The notes below the pieces were generated by a model. That model was not told the DNA's origin and searched no databases. It was given only the letters and a program-made list of their open reading frames with translations. Positions 31,177 to 41,175 of a stretch of DNA of 64,000 nt are shown one piece after another (position 1 is the stretch's first letter; each line of letters begins with the position of its first letter). Position numbers and translations under genes: made by a program. Source of the DNA: Streptomyces mobaraensis NBRC 13819 = DSM 40847 (GTDB lineage Bacteria; Actinomycetota; Actinomycetes; Streptomycetales; Streptomycetaceae); NCBI RefSeq assembly GCF_017916255.1, contig NZ_CP072827.1, positions 5,915,501 to 5,979,500 of the forward strand. The letters are read 5' to 3'.

Positions 31177-31211
31177 GGCTCCGCCCGCGGTACTTCCGGA
31201 GGAACAGCACT

Positions 31212-32594
31212 GTGACAGCAGCACAACCGCGGCGCACCGTCATCGAGAACTGCGCCCTCGCGACCGTGGACGCGCACGACACCGAACACCCCACCGGCCA
31301 CCTCGTCATCGCGGACGAGCGGATCGAGTCCGTCGGCCCCGGGCCCGCCCCCGCCGGGCTCACCGGCGTCGTCCGCCGGGTGGAGGCCGGCGGCCACCTG
31401 GCGACCCCCGGGCTGGTCAACACCCACCACCACTTCTACCAGTGGCTCACCCGCGGCCTCGCCCAGGAGGCCGTCCTCTTCGACTGGCTGAAGGCGCTCT
31501 ACCCGATATGGGCGCGCATCGACGAGCCCATGGTGTACGAGGCGGCCCGCGCCTCGCTCGCCATGATGGTGCGCGGCGGGGTGACCACCGCCGCCGACCA
31601 CCACTACGTCTTCCCGCGCGGCAGCGGCGACCTGCTCGGCGCCGAGATCCGCGCCGCCCGCGAGCTGGGGGTGCGGTTCCACCCCACCCGCGGCTCGATG
31701 GACCTCGGCGAGTCCGCCGGCGGGCTGCCGCCGGACTTCGCCGTCGAGACGATCGACGCCGCGCTCGCCGCCACCGAGGAGGCGATCGACACCCACCACG
31801 ATCCGTCCCCCGGCTCGATGCTGCGCGTCGGCGTCGCGCCCTGCTCGCCGTTCTCCGTCACCACCGACCTGCTGCGGGAGGCCGCCGCGCTCGCCCGCCG
31901 CAAGGGCGTCCGGCTGCACACGCACGGCTCGGAGACGGTCGAGGAGGAGCGGTTCTGCAAGGAGCGGTTCGGGATGGGCCCGACCGACTACCTGGACTCC
32001 ACCGGCTGGCTCGGCGACGACGTGTGGATGGCCCACTGCGTGCACATGAACGACGCCGACATCGCCGCCTTCGCCCGCACCGGCACCGGCGTCGCCCACT
32101 GCCCGTCCTCCAACGCCCGCCTCGCCGCCGGCACCGCCCCCGTCCCCGCCCTCCTCGCGGCCGGCGTCCCGGTCGGGCTCGGCGTGGACGGCACCGCCTC
32201 CAACGAGTCCGGCGAACTCCACACCGAGCTGCGCAACTCCCTCCTCGTCCACCGGCTTTCCTCCGGCGCAGGTGCGTTGACGGCCCGTCAGTCCCTGCGC
32301 ATGGCGACGTACGGTGGCGCGCGGGTGCTCGGGCGGGCGGACGAACTGGGCTCGCTCGAACCCGGCAAGCTCGCCGACCTCGTCCTCTGGCGCCTCGACG
32401 GGCTCGGCCACTCCACCGTCGCCGACCCGGTGGCCGCCCTCGTCCTGGGCCCGCCGGCGCCCGTCACCCTCTCCCTCGTCCACGGGCGGCCGGTCGTCGA
32501 GAACGGCCGGCTGGTCACCGCCGACGAGGACGGGATCGCCCGCGCCGCCCGCACCGAATCCCGCCGCCTGGCCCGCATCGCGGCGGGGGAGTGA
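31212..32594 (+). CDS. 8-oxoguanine deaminase-like amidohydrolase
   Basis: A 460-residue metal-dependent deaminase of the amidohydrolase superfamily. NTHHHFYQWLTRG has the HxH metal pair and the substrate-binding motif typical of 8-oxoguanine deaminases; LHTHGSE and AHCVHM give further His ligands and LGVDGTASNESG the catalytic Asp. It would convert 8-oxoguanine (or guanine-like bases) to a urate-type product, feeding the urate oxidase upstream. Start GTG 31212, 35 bp after uricase. Guanine or another purine is the alternative substrate. Confidence 0.8.
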   Translation: MTAAQPRRTVIENCALATVDAHDTEHPTGHLVIADERIESVGPGPAPAGLTGVVRRVEAGGHLATPGLVNTHHHFYQWLTRGLAQEAVLFDWLKALYPIWARIDEPMVYEAARASLAMMVRGGVTTAADHHYVFPRGSGDLLGAEIRAARELGVRFHPTRGSMDLGESAGGLPPDFAVETIDAALAATEEAIDTHHDPSPGSMLRVGVAPCSPFSVTTDLLREAAALARRKGVRLHTHGSETVEEERFCKERFGMGPTDYLDSTGWLGDDVWMAHCVHMNDADIAAFARTGTGVAHCPSSNARLAAGTAPVPALLAAGVPVGLGVDGTASNESGELHTELRNSLLVHRLSSGAGALTARQSLRMATYGGARVLGRADELGSLEPGKLADLVLWRLDGLGHSTVADPVAALVLGPPAPVTLSLVHGRPVVENGRLVTADEDGIARAARTESRRLARIAAGE

Positions 32595-32674
32595 GGGAAC
32601 TCCCCATCCCGCGACGCCTCCGGAAACCGTGCTGCCCCATCGGCGGTACGCACAACGACAGGAGGAACGCCCCC

Positions 32675-34222
32675 GTGACCGTGCCCAGCCCGTCCGCCGA
32701 CGCCGCCGCCGAACCACCCGAATCGGGGCCGCCCCCGGCGGGCGGCGGGCAGATCCCCGGCCCGGAGGCGTCGTCACCACCGGACGCACCCCCACCCGCG
32801 GACGCGCCCCCGCCACCGGAGCCATCCCCGCCACCGAAGTCGTCCCCGCCGCCGGAGGCACCCCCGTCCGTCCACCCCGTCGACGAACTCCCGCGCCCCG
32901 CCCGCCTGCTGGCGACCGGACTGCAACACGTCGCCGCCAGCTACGCCGGTGTCGTCGCCCCGCCGCTCGTGATCGGGGCCGCCGTCGGGCTGTCCACGCG
33001 GGAGGTCACCTTCCTCGTCGGGGCCGCCCTGTTCACGGCCGGGCTGGCCACGCTGCTCCAGACCATCGGGTTCCGCGGTGTCGGGGCGCGGCTGCCGTTC
33101 GTCAACGGCGTCTCGTTCGCGGGCGTCGCGCCCGTCCTCGCCATCGCCGACGGGCAGGCGGACCGGCGGGACGCGCTGCCGGTGGTCTTCGGGGCCGTGA
33201 TGGTCGCCGGGGCGCTGGGTTTCGTCCTGGCCCCCTACTTCTGCCGACTGGTCCGCTTCTTCCCGCCGGTCGTCAGCGGCACGGTCATCACCCTCATCGG
33301 CCTCACCCTGCTCCCCGTCGCCTTCGGCTGGATCCAGGACGGCCACCCGGAGCGGCCCGCGACCGGGACCGGCCTCGGGCTGGCCGGGGCGACGCTGCTC
33401 ATCGTGCTGGTGCTGCGCCGGCTGCTCCAGGGGTTCCTGCGGCAGATCGCCGTGCTGCTCGGCCTGGTCGCCGGAACGCTGCTGGCCGTGCCCCTGGGGG
33501 CGGTGGACGGCTCCGCCACCCGGCACGCGGCGCTCGTCGGCTTCCCCGAGCCGTTCCACTTCGGCACCCCGCACGTCCAGGTGTCGGCCGTGGTGAGCAT
33601 GTCCATCCTGATGCTGGTGTGCATGACGGAGAGCACGGCGGACATGCTCGCGCTCGGCGAGATCGTCGGGCGGCCGGCGGACGAGACGACGATCGCGGCC
33701 GGGCTGCGGGCAGATACCCTCGGCAGCGCCGTCGCACCCGTGTTCAACGGCTTCACCAACAGCGCGTTCGCGCAGAACATCGGACTCGTCGCCATCACCG
33801 GCGTGCGCAGCCGCTTCACCGTCGCCGTGTGCGGGCTGGTCTTCGTCGTCCTCGGGCTCAGTCCGGCGTTCGCCTCGCTGGTCGCGCTGGTGCCGCGGCC
33901 GGTGCTGGGCGGGGCCGGCCTGGTGCTGTTCGGGACGGTCGCGGCGAGCGGCATCGGCGTCCTGGTCAAGGCGGGGCTCGACCGGGGCGACAACGTGCTC
34001 GTCGCCGCCGTCTCGCTTGGCATGGGCATGATCCCCGTCGTCTCCAAGACCTTCTACGCCGGGCATGCCGTCCCGGAGGCGGTGCGGACCGTCCTCGGTT
34101 CGGGCGTCAGTGCCGGCTGCCTGACGGCCGTCCTGCTCAACCTCGCCTTCCGGGGAGTGGGGCGCGCCCGGCGGGCCGCCGGACCACCCCGCGTGGCGGA
34201 AGGGGAGAAACCGCTGATCTAG
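32675..34222 (+). CDS. NCS2-family nucleobase (xanthine/uracil-type) permease
   Basis: A 515-residue transporter with 12-14 TM segments. GLQHVAASYAG carries the QH motif of TM1, TESTADMLALGE is the TM8 motif with the conserved Glu, and NGFTNSAFAQNIGL is the NAT signature region. A Pro/Ala/Ser-rich cytosolic extension of about 65 residues precedes TM1. GTG 32675 has a perfect AGGAGG 8 nt upstream. Position in the urate operon suggests uptake of urate, xanthine or related purine by proton symport. Confidence 0.88.
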   Translation: MTVPSPSADAAAEPPESGPPPAGGGQIPGPEASSPPDAPPPADAPPPPEPSPPPKSSPPPEAPPSVHPVDELPRPARLLATGLQHVAASYAGVVAPPLVIGAAVGLSTREVTFLVGAALFTAGLATLLQTIGFRGVGARLPFVNGVSFAGVAPVLAIADGQADRRDALPVVFGAVMVAGALGFVLAPYFCRLVRFFPPVVSGTVITLIGLTLLPVAFGWIQDGHPERPATGTGLGLAGATLLIVLVLRRLLQGFLRQIAVLLGLVAGTLLAVPLGAVDGSATRHAALVGFPEPFHFGTPHVQVSAVVSMSILMLVCMTESTADMLALGEIVGRPADETTIAAGLRADTLGSAVAPVFNGFTNSAFAQNIGLVAITGVRSRFTVAVCGLVFVVLGLSPAFASLVALVPRPVLGGAGLVLFGTVAASGIGVLVKAGLDRGDNVLVAAVSLGMGMIPVVSKTFYAGHAVPEAVRTVLGSGVSAGCLTAVLLNLAFRGVGRARRAAGPPRVAEGEKPLI

Positions 34223-34270
34223 TGATAATCGGGGCACACCGACTGCATCCGCCGTGCGGAGAGGGGCCCC

Positions 34271-35818
34271 ATGGACGACCGGCCGCCGCCAGACGACGAC
34301 GCCTCCGGCGCCTCCGAGACCTCCGAGAGCGAGCCCGGCCGCCGCCGCTTCGTCTTCCCCAGCGCCCTCACCGTGCTCGTCGCCGTCACCGTCGTCGTCT
34401 GGGCCCTCGCCTTCGTCATCCCCTCCGGCAGCTACCGGCGGACCCCGGACGGCAACCCCGTCCAGGGCACGTACCACCGCGAGGCGGCGCCCGGCGACTT
34501 CGTCCACCGGCTGGGCGAGCTGTTCCTCGCCCCCGTCAACGGCCTCTACGGCATCCGGGACCCGCGCACCGGCCAGGTCGCCCCCGACGCCGCCGGCACC
34601 CTCTACGGCAGCGCCGGCGTCTTCCTGTTCGTCCTCGCCATCGGCGCGTTCATCACCGTCGTCTTCGCCACCGGCGCCCTCGACCGCGGCATCGAACGCC
34701 TCGCCCACCGGCTGCGCGCCCGCGGCGCCCTGCTGATCGCCGGCGTGATGACCGTCTTCTCGCTGCTCGGCACGGTGGAGGGCTTCGCCGAGGAGACGCT
34801 CGGCTTCTACGGTTTGATCGTCCCGCTGATGCTCGCCCTGGGGTACGACCGGATGGTCGCCACCGGCGCCATCATCCTGGGCGCGGGCGTCGGCGTGCTC
34901 GCCTCCACCGTCAATCCCTTCGCGACGGGCGTCGCGTCGTCCGCCGCCGACGTCTCGCTCGGCGACGGGATCGCGCTGCGCTTCGCGATGTGGCTGGTCC
35001 TCACCGGCGTCACCATCGCCTACGTCCTCTGGTACGCCCACCGGGTGCGCGCCCACCCCGACCGGTCCCTCGTCGGCTTCCTGCCCGGCGACCGGGAACT
35101 GGCCGCCGCCTCCGCCGAACCGCCCGCCCTCACCGGGCTGCACCGGACCGTGCTCGCCCTGGTCACCGCCGTCTTCCTCTTCATGATCTTCTCGGTGATC
35201 CCCTGGGCGAGCGCCCTCACCGGGCGCGCCGACGCGAAGCCCTACGGCTGGGAACTCGGCTGGTCCTTCGCCCAGTTGGCGGCCCTCTTCCTCACGGCCG
35301 CGCTGCTGGTGGGGATCGTGGCGCGGCTGGGGGAGCGGCGGCTGAGCGCGGTCGTCGTCCAGGGCGCGGCCGACTTCCTCGCGCCCGCCCTGACGATCGT
35401 CCTCGCCCGCGGTGTCACGGTCATCATGAACAACGCCCGCATCACGGACACCGTGCTGCACTCGATCGAGAGCGCCGTCACCGGCACCGCCGCCTCCGTC
35501 TTCGGCGTGATGGTCTTCGTCGTCAACCTCCCCCTCGCCTTCCTCATCCCCTCCACCTCCGGCCACGCCACCCTCGCCATGCCCATCCTCGCCCCGCTCG
35601 CCGACTTCGCGGGCGTCTCGCGGGCCGTGGTGGTGACGGCCTGGCAGGCGGCCAGCGGCTGGATGAACCTGTGGGTGCCGACGACGGCCGTGGTGGTCGG
35701 CGGGGTGTCGCTGGCGAAGGTGGGCTACGACCGGTACCTGCGCTTCGTCTGGCCGCTGCTGGCCGTGCTGGCGGTGCTGATCTGCGGGTTCGTGGCGTTC
35801 GGGGCGGTCGCTACCTGA
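34271..35818 (+). CDS. YfcC/DcuC-superfamily membrane transporter
   Basis: A 515-residue polytopic protein of the YfcC family. Features are a first TM (ALTVLVAVTVVVWALAFVIP), FSLLGTVEGFAEETLGFY, the STVNPFATG re-entrant motif, and the late IPSTSGHATLAMPIL and WMNLWVPTTAVVVGG motifs. Family members are annotated as C4-dicarboxylate or basic amino-acid transporters, but the substrate is not established. It follows the permease by 48 bp on the same strand; ureido or carboxylate products of purine breakdown are conceivable substrates. Confidence 0.75.
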   Translation: MDDRPPPDDDASGASETSESEPGRRRFVFPSALTVLVAVTVVVWALAFVIPSGSYRRTPDGNPVQGTYHREAAPGDFVHRLGELFLAPVNGLYGIRDPRTGQVAPDAAGTLYGSAGVFLFVLAIGAFITVVFATGALDRGIERLAHRLRARGALLIAGVMTVFSLLGTVEGFAEETLGFYGLIVPLMLALGYDRMVATGAIILGAGVGVLASTVNPFATGVASSAADVSLGDGIALRFAMWLVLTGVTIAYVLWYAHRVRAHPDRSLVGFLPGDRELAAASAEPPALTGLHRTVLALVTAVFLFMIFSVIPWASALTGRADAKPYGWELGWSFAQLAALFLTAALLVGIVARLGERRLSAVVVQGAADFLAPALTIVLARGVTVIMNNARITDTVLHSIESAVTGTAASVFGVMVFVVNLPLAFLIPSTSGHATLAMPILAPLADFAGVSRAVVVTAWQAASGWMNLWVPTTAVVVGGVSLAKVGYDRYLRFVWPLLAVLAVLICGFVAFGAVAT

Positions 35819-35891
35819 GGCGGGCGGCTCGGGCCGTGTGGGGACGGGCCCGCCCCGGCGGCCGTCGCGTCCCCGCCGCCCGTCCGGTCCC

Positions 35892-37829
35892 TTACGGCGC
35901 CGCGACCTCCGGCGTCGGCAGCCCCCGCTCGTCGTCCCGGGCGGCCTCGGCCGGTCCTGCCCCTCCGTTCACGGCCGCGAACTGCGTGCGGTACAGCTCC
36001 GCGTACCGCCCGCCGAGCGTGAGGAGCTCGTCGTGCGTGCCGCGTTCGACGACCCGGCCGGCCTCGACGACGAGGATCCGGTCGGCGGCCCGGACCGTCG
36101 ACAGCCGGTGGGCGATCACCACCGCCGTGCGGCCCTCCAGCGCCTCCGCCAGGGCCTCCTGCACGGCGGCCTCGGAGGTGTTGTCGAGGTGGGCGGTGGC
36201 CTCGTCCAGGATGACGACGCGCTGCCGGGCCAGCAGCAGCCGGGCGATGGTCATCCGCTGCCGCTCGCCGCCGGAGAGCCGGTAGCCGCGCTCGCCGACG
36301 ACCGTGTCGAGCCCGTCCGGCAGCGCGCGCACCAGGTCGTCGAGGCGGGCCCGGCGCAGCGCGTCCCACAGCTCGTCGTCCGTCGCGCCCGGCCGGGCGA
36401 GGGCGAGGTTGGCGCGGACGGTGTCGTGGAAGAGGTGGCCGTCCTGGGTGACCATGCCGAGCGTGGCCCGCAGCGAAGCGGCCGTCAGGTCGCGGACGTC
36501 GACACCGCCGAGGCGCACGCTGCCCGCGTCCACGTCGTACAGCCGGGGCAGCAGCTGCGCGATGGTGGACTTGCCGGCGCCCGACGAGCCGACGAGGGCG
36601 ATGGTCTGCCCGGGCTCGGCGCGGAACGAGACGCCGTGCAGCACCTCGGCGCCGCCGCGCGTGTCCAGCGCGGCGACCTCCTCCAGGGAGGCGAGGGAGA
36701 CCTTGTCGGCCGACGGGTAGCCGAAGCGGACGTCCTCGAACTCGACCGAGACCGGCCCGTCCGGCACCGGCCGGGCGTCCGGCCGCTCCGCGATCAGCGG
36801 CTTGAGGTCCAGCACCTCGAAGACCCGCTCGAAGGAGACGAGGGCGCTCATGATCTCGACACGGGCACCGGCCAGCGCGGTCAGCGGCGCGTACAGCCGG
36901 GTGAGCAGCAGCGCGAGGGAGACGATGGCGCCCGGTTCGAGGGAGCCGCGCAGCGCGAACCAGCCGCCGAGGCCGTACACCAGGGCCAGCGCGAGGGCCG
37001 AGACGAGGGTGAGGGCGGTGATGAACGCCGACTGGGCCATCGCCGTCCGCACCCCGATGTCCCGCACCCGGCGCGCCCGGGCGGCGAACTCCGCCGACTC
37101 GTCGTCCGGCCGCCCGAACAGCTTCACCAGCGTGGCGCCCGGCGCCGAGAACCGCTCGGTCATCCGGGTGCCCATCGCGGCGTTGAGGTCGGCGGCCTCC
37201 CGCTGGAGCCGGGCCATCCGGGCGCCCACCCGGCGGGCGGGCACCACGAACACCGGCAGCAGCACCAGCGCGAGCAGGGTGATCCGCCAGGACAGGGTCA
37301 GCATCACGGCGAGGGTGAGCAGCAGCGTCACCAGGTTTCCGACGACGCCCGACAGCGAGTTGCTGAACGCCCGCTGCGCGCCGATCACGTCGTTGTTCAG
37401 CCGGCTGACCAGCGCGCCGGTGCGGGTGCGGGTGAAGAACGCGACCGGCATCCGCTGGACGTGGTCGAAGACCGCCGTCCGCAGGTCGAGGATCAGCCCC
37501 TCGCCGAGCGTCGCCGACAGCCAGCGGTTGAGCAGGCCGAGCGCCGCCTCGCCCAGGGCGATGGCGGCGATCAGCAGCGCGAGCCGGACGACCGTGCCCG
37601 GCTCGTCGCCGTGCACGATCGCGTTCACGACCCGCCCGGCGAGCACCGGCGTCGCCACGGCGAGCAGCGCGCCCGCGACGCTCAGCAGGACGAAGAGGAC
37701 GATGTGGCGGCGGTGCGGCCGGGCGAAGGCGGCGACGCGGCGCAGGGTGGCCCGGGCGAAGGGGCGCCGGTCGCGCTGCGCGTTGATCAGCCCGTGCAGC
37801 TGCATCCAGGCGGTGGTCTCCATGCTCAT
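35892..37829 (-). CDS. ABC exporter, fused membrane and ATPase domains
   Basis: A 645-residue half-exporter. The first 320 residues form the six-TM domain; the C-terminal ATPase has Walker A GSSGAGKST, signature LSGGERQRM, Walker B VVILDEATAHLD and the switch His in VIAHRLSTV. It would work as a homodimer exporting drugs, lipids or peptides. ATG 37829 (or 37823) has no ribosome site; a MerR-type promoter places the transcription start at or next to the ATG, implying a leaderless mRNA. The gene is unrelated to the flanking purine genes. Confidence 0.9.
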   Translation of the reverse strand: MSMETTAWMQLHGLINAQRDRRPFARATLRRVAAFARPHRRHIVLFVLLSVAGALLAVATPVLAGRVVNAIVHGDEPGTVVRLALLIAAIALGEAALGLLNRWLSATLGEGLILDLRTAVFDHVQRMPVAFFTRTRTGALVSRLNNDVIGAQRAFSNSLSGVVGNLVTLLLTLAVMLTLSWRITLLALVLLPVFVVPARRVGARMARLQREAADLNAAMGTRMTERFSAPGATLVKLFGRPDDESAEFAARARRVRDIGVRTAMAQSAFITALTLVSALALALVYGLGGWFALRGSLEPGAIVSLALLLTRLYAPLTALAGARVEIMSALVSFERVFEVLDLKPLIAERPDARPVPDGPVSVEFEDVRFGYPSADKVSLASLEEVAALDTRGGAEVLHGVSFRAEPGQTIALVGSSGAGKSTIAQLLPRLYDVDAGSVRLGGVDVRDLTAASLRATLGMVTQDGHLFHDTVRANLALARPGATDDELWDALRRARLDDLVRALPDGLDTVVGERGYRLSGGERQRMTIARLLLARQRVVILDEATAHLDNTSEAAVQEALAEALEGRTAVVIAHRLSTVRAADRILVVEAGRVVERGTHDELLTLGGRYAELYRTQFAAVNGGAGPAEAARDDERGLPTPEVAAP

Positions 37830-37844
37830 GGGAGGAACCGTAGA

Positions 37845-37864
37845 ACCTCAACCTCCGTCGAGGT
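37845..37864 (-). promoter_or_regulatory. MerR/SoxR-type operator-promoter of the ABC exporter
   Basis: The 20-bp near-palindrome ACCTCAACCTCCGTCGAGGT lies just upstream of the exporter. On the minus strand TTTACC and TACGGT are spaced by 19 bp with the dyad between them. That over-long spacer is the hallmark of MerR-activated promoters. TACGGT ends 7 bp before ATG 37829, predicting a leaderless transcript. Confidence 0.6.
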
Positions 37865-38191
37865 AAAGCGGCGATCGCACCGGAGCGCGCACCACCGCCC
37901 GGATCGCGGCCCCGGCCATGGCCCGGAGCGCCGCTCGGTCCGGCCGCCGGAATCCGCCGGCCGGACCAGAGGAGGGACGAGACGGCGTGGACGACCGGGC
38001 TCAACGCAGTGGCGAGGGCGCCCAGCGCGAGGGCGAGTGCGGGGGTGACGAGCAGCATGGCGTCTCCTTACCGGGGGCGGGTTCCGGTTCCGGCGAGAAC
38101 TGCCCGGAGCCCCGTCGTCCCAGTCGCGGTCTCCCCCGTGTGGGCTGCGCTGTATCGATCCCTCGCCGCCTTGTTCGGGGGCGGCGCGGTC
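37865..38191. other. Intergenic region between ABC exporter and malate synthase
   Basis: A 327-bp gap. A leftward frame opens at ATG 38058 with a good AAGGAG site and a hydrophobic start (MLLVTPALALALGALATA), but it runs without a stop into the shadow of the ABC gene, so I do not call it. A GCCGCC/GGCGGC hairpin near 38165-38185 may terminate malate synthase. Confidence 0.4.
38165..38185 (-). terminator. Possible malate synthase terminator
   Basis: GCCGCC (38165-38170) and GGCGGC (38180-38185) form a short 6-bp stem with a 9-nt loop, 7 bp past the malate synthase stop on the minus strand. Confidence 0.35.
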
Positions 38192-39808
<1,617 letters not shown>

Positions 39809-39913
39809 GGGCGGTCACTCCTCGCTCGGGGGGATCGGGGGGTGCGGGGGGTGCGGCGGTGCGGGGCCGTGCGGCACGGGGTGCCGCACGGTGACGATCT
39901 CTTTGGAGGTTAG

Positions 39914-39930
39914 TTTCCGCATGCTGGAAA
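39914..39930 (-). promoter_or_regulatory. Inverted repeat upstream of malate synthase
   Basis: TTTCC-GCATGCT-GGAAA lies 106 bp upstream of the malate synthase ATG. The arms resemble IclR-family operators of the TGGAAA/TTTCCA type, so it may be a divergent AllR site, though it differs from the TTCAAC boxes elsewhere in the window. Confidence 0.4.
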
Positions 39931-40020
39931 TTCAATCCGGTGAGATGGGGGAAGGGCGCTTTCCGGCCGCCGGACGGGCGGTCGCCCATGGCCCGAAGTG
40001 CCATCCCGGGGCGGTGACGC

Positions 40021-40060
40021 GAGGCCGGTGGGTGGGGGACGCCCCCCATCCACCGGCCTC
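40021..40060 (-). terminator. Strong terminator of the NRPS operon
   Basis: GAGGCCGGTGGGTGGGGG pairs with CCCCCATCCACCGGCCTC (allowing one G-U and one unpaired C) to give an approximately 18-bp stem. It starts 13 bp past the formyltransferase-like stop on the minus strand. It is the most stable terminator seen in the window and insulates the NRPS operon from malate synthase. Confidence 0.8.
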
Positions 40061-40072
40061 GGCGAGCGGGAC

Positions 40073-40927
40073 TCAGCGCACCGTGAGCGGATCCGCGGCG
40101 GTGACCCACACGGGCCCGTCGGCGCACTCGACCCGGCGCCCGACGCCATGGCCGGGTGCGGTCAGAGAGGTGCGGCGGACCTTCCAGGGACGGCCCTCGA
40201 TGACGCCGACCGGGCCGTCGAGACGCGGGTGGTGACCCGCGATGTTCCAGGCCCGGACCTGGTCGTGGACCTGGTGCGCGGGGCGGGTCCAGTCGATGGT
40301 GGCGTAATCGGCCTCGAAGAAGCCGGCCCAGCTCGGCGGTCCGCCCGTCTGGGCGTCACCGGGATCGTCCGCGGCCAGCCGGTCGAGCACGGTGGGGAGC
40401 AGGGGCAGGGCCACGCTCAGGACGCGGTCGTTGACGTGGGTGAACGACCAGTCCTCGGAGAGCAGGGGCATGCCGGCCGCGGCCAGGACGGTTCCGTTGT
40501 CGAGTTCCTCGTCCATGCGGTGCCAGGTCACGCCGATCGCCTCGCGCCCGTCCCGGACGGCCCAGCCCACGGGGTTGGGGCCCCGGTAGGCGGGCAGCGC
40601 GGAGGGGTGGCAGTTGGCGATGCCGTGCCGGGGCGCGTGCACGGCGTCGGCCGGCAGCCGGCGCGGATAGCCGTAGCTGACGGCCATGTCCACGGCGTAC
40701 GCCCGCAGGAGGCCGCCCACCGCGGCGGTGGTGTGGGGCAGGACGAGATCGACGCCGGAGGGGAGGTCGTGTTCGCCGAGGAGGTGGCCGGGCCAGGCGC
40801 GGGGGCGGCGCCACCCGATCACCACGGGCACGGTGTGTCCCAGCCGGCGCACTGCTTCGACCAGGGGCGGGGCCGTCTGCGGCAGGGCCGCCACGACGGC
40901 CACGCGCCAGGCGGGTGCGGGACTCAT
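40073..40927 (-). CDS. Formyltransferase-like protein (Fmt/ArnA family)
   Basis: A 284-residue protein. NCHPSALPAYRGPNPVGWAV contains the catalytic Asn-His and the LPxYRG loop of 10-formyltetrahydrofolate-dependent formyltransferases, and ELDNGTVLA the catalytic Asp of the LDxG motif. A C-terminal OB-like formyl_trans_C region follows (WNIAGHHPRLDGP). It is too divergent and misplaced to be the housekeeping fmt. Its ATG overlaps the MbtH stop (ATGA), so it belongs to the NRPS operon and probably formylates the amino acid, the peptide product or a side-chain amine. Confidence 0.75.
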   Translation of the reverse strand: MSPAPAWRVAVVAALPQTAPPLVEAVRRLGHTVPVVIGWRRPRAWPGHLLGEHDLPSGVDLVLPHTTAAVGGLLRAYAVDMAVSYGYPRRLPADAVHAPRHGIANCHPSALPAYRGPNPVGWAVRDGREAIGVTWHRMDEELDNGTVLAAAGMPLLSEDWSFTHVNDRVLSVALPLLPTVLDRLAADDPGDAQTGGPPSWAGFFEADYATIDWTRPAHQVHDQVRAWNIAGHHPRLDGPVGVIEGRPWKVRRTSLTAPGHGVGRRVECADGPVWVTAADPLTVR

Positions 40928-41175
40928 GACGCCACCGTCGCCGGGCCGGCCGGCTCCTGGGCCGGCGTGCCGGTGGCGGCCCGCAGGCTCGCGGGACGCA
41001 GGTCCGTCCAGACCCGGTCGATGTGGTCGAGGCAGGTCTGCCGGGGCGCGGCCGGGTGCTCGACCGTCCAGCCGGCGGGGACGGCGATGTGCGCGGGCCA
41101 CAGGCTGCGCTGCTCCTCGGCGTTGACGAGGACGAGGAAGTCGGTGTCGGCGCGGTCGAAGGGGTTGTCGCTCAC
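40924..41175 (-). CDS. MbtH-like protein
   Basis: An 83-residue MbtH family protein: [33 protein letters not shown], then the family C-terminal block with Cys and Asp ([17 protein letters not shown]). It binds the NRPS adenylation domains and supports their folding and activity. The C-terminus has about 17 extra residues. GTG 41175 overlaps the NRPS stop (GTGA) and its own stop overlaps the formyltransferase start, so the three genes are translationally coupled. Confidence 0.92.
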   Translation of the reverse strand: MSDNPFDRADTDFLVLVNAEEQRSLWPAHIAVPAGWTVEHPAAPRQTCLDHIDRVWTDLRPASLRAATGTPAQEPAGPATVAS

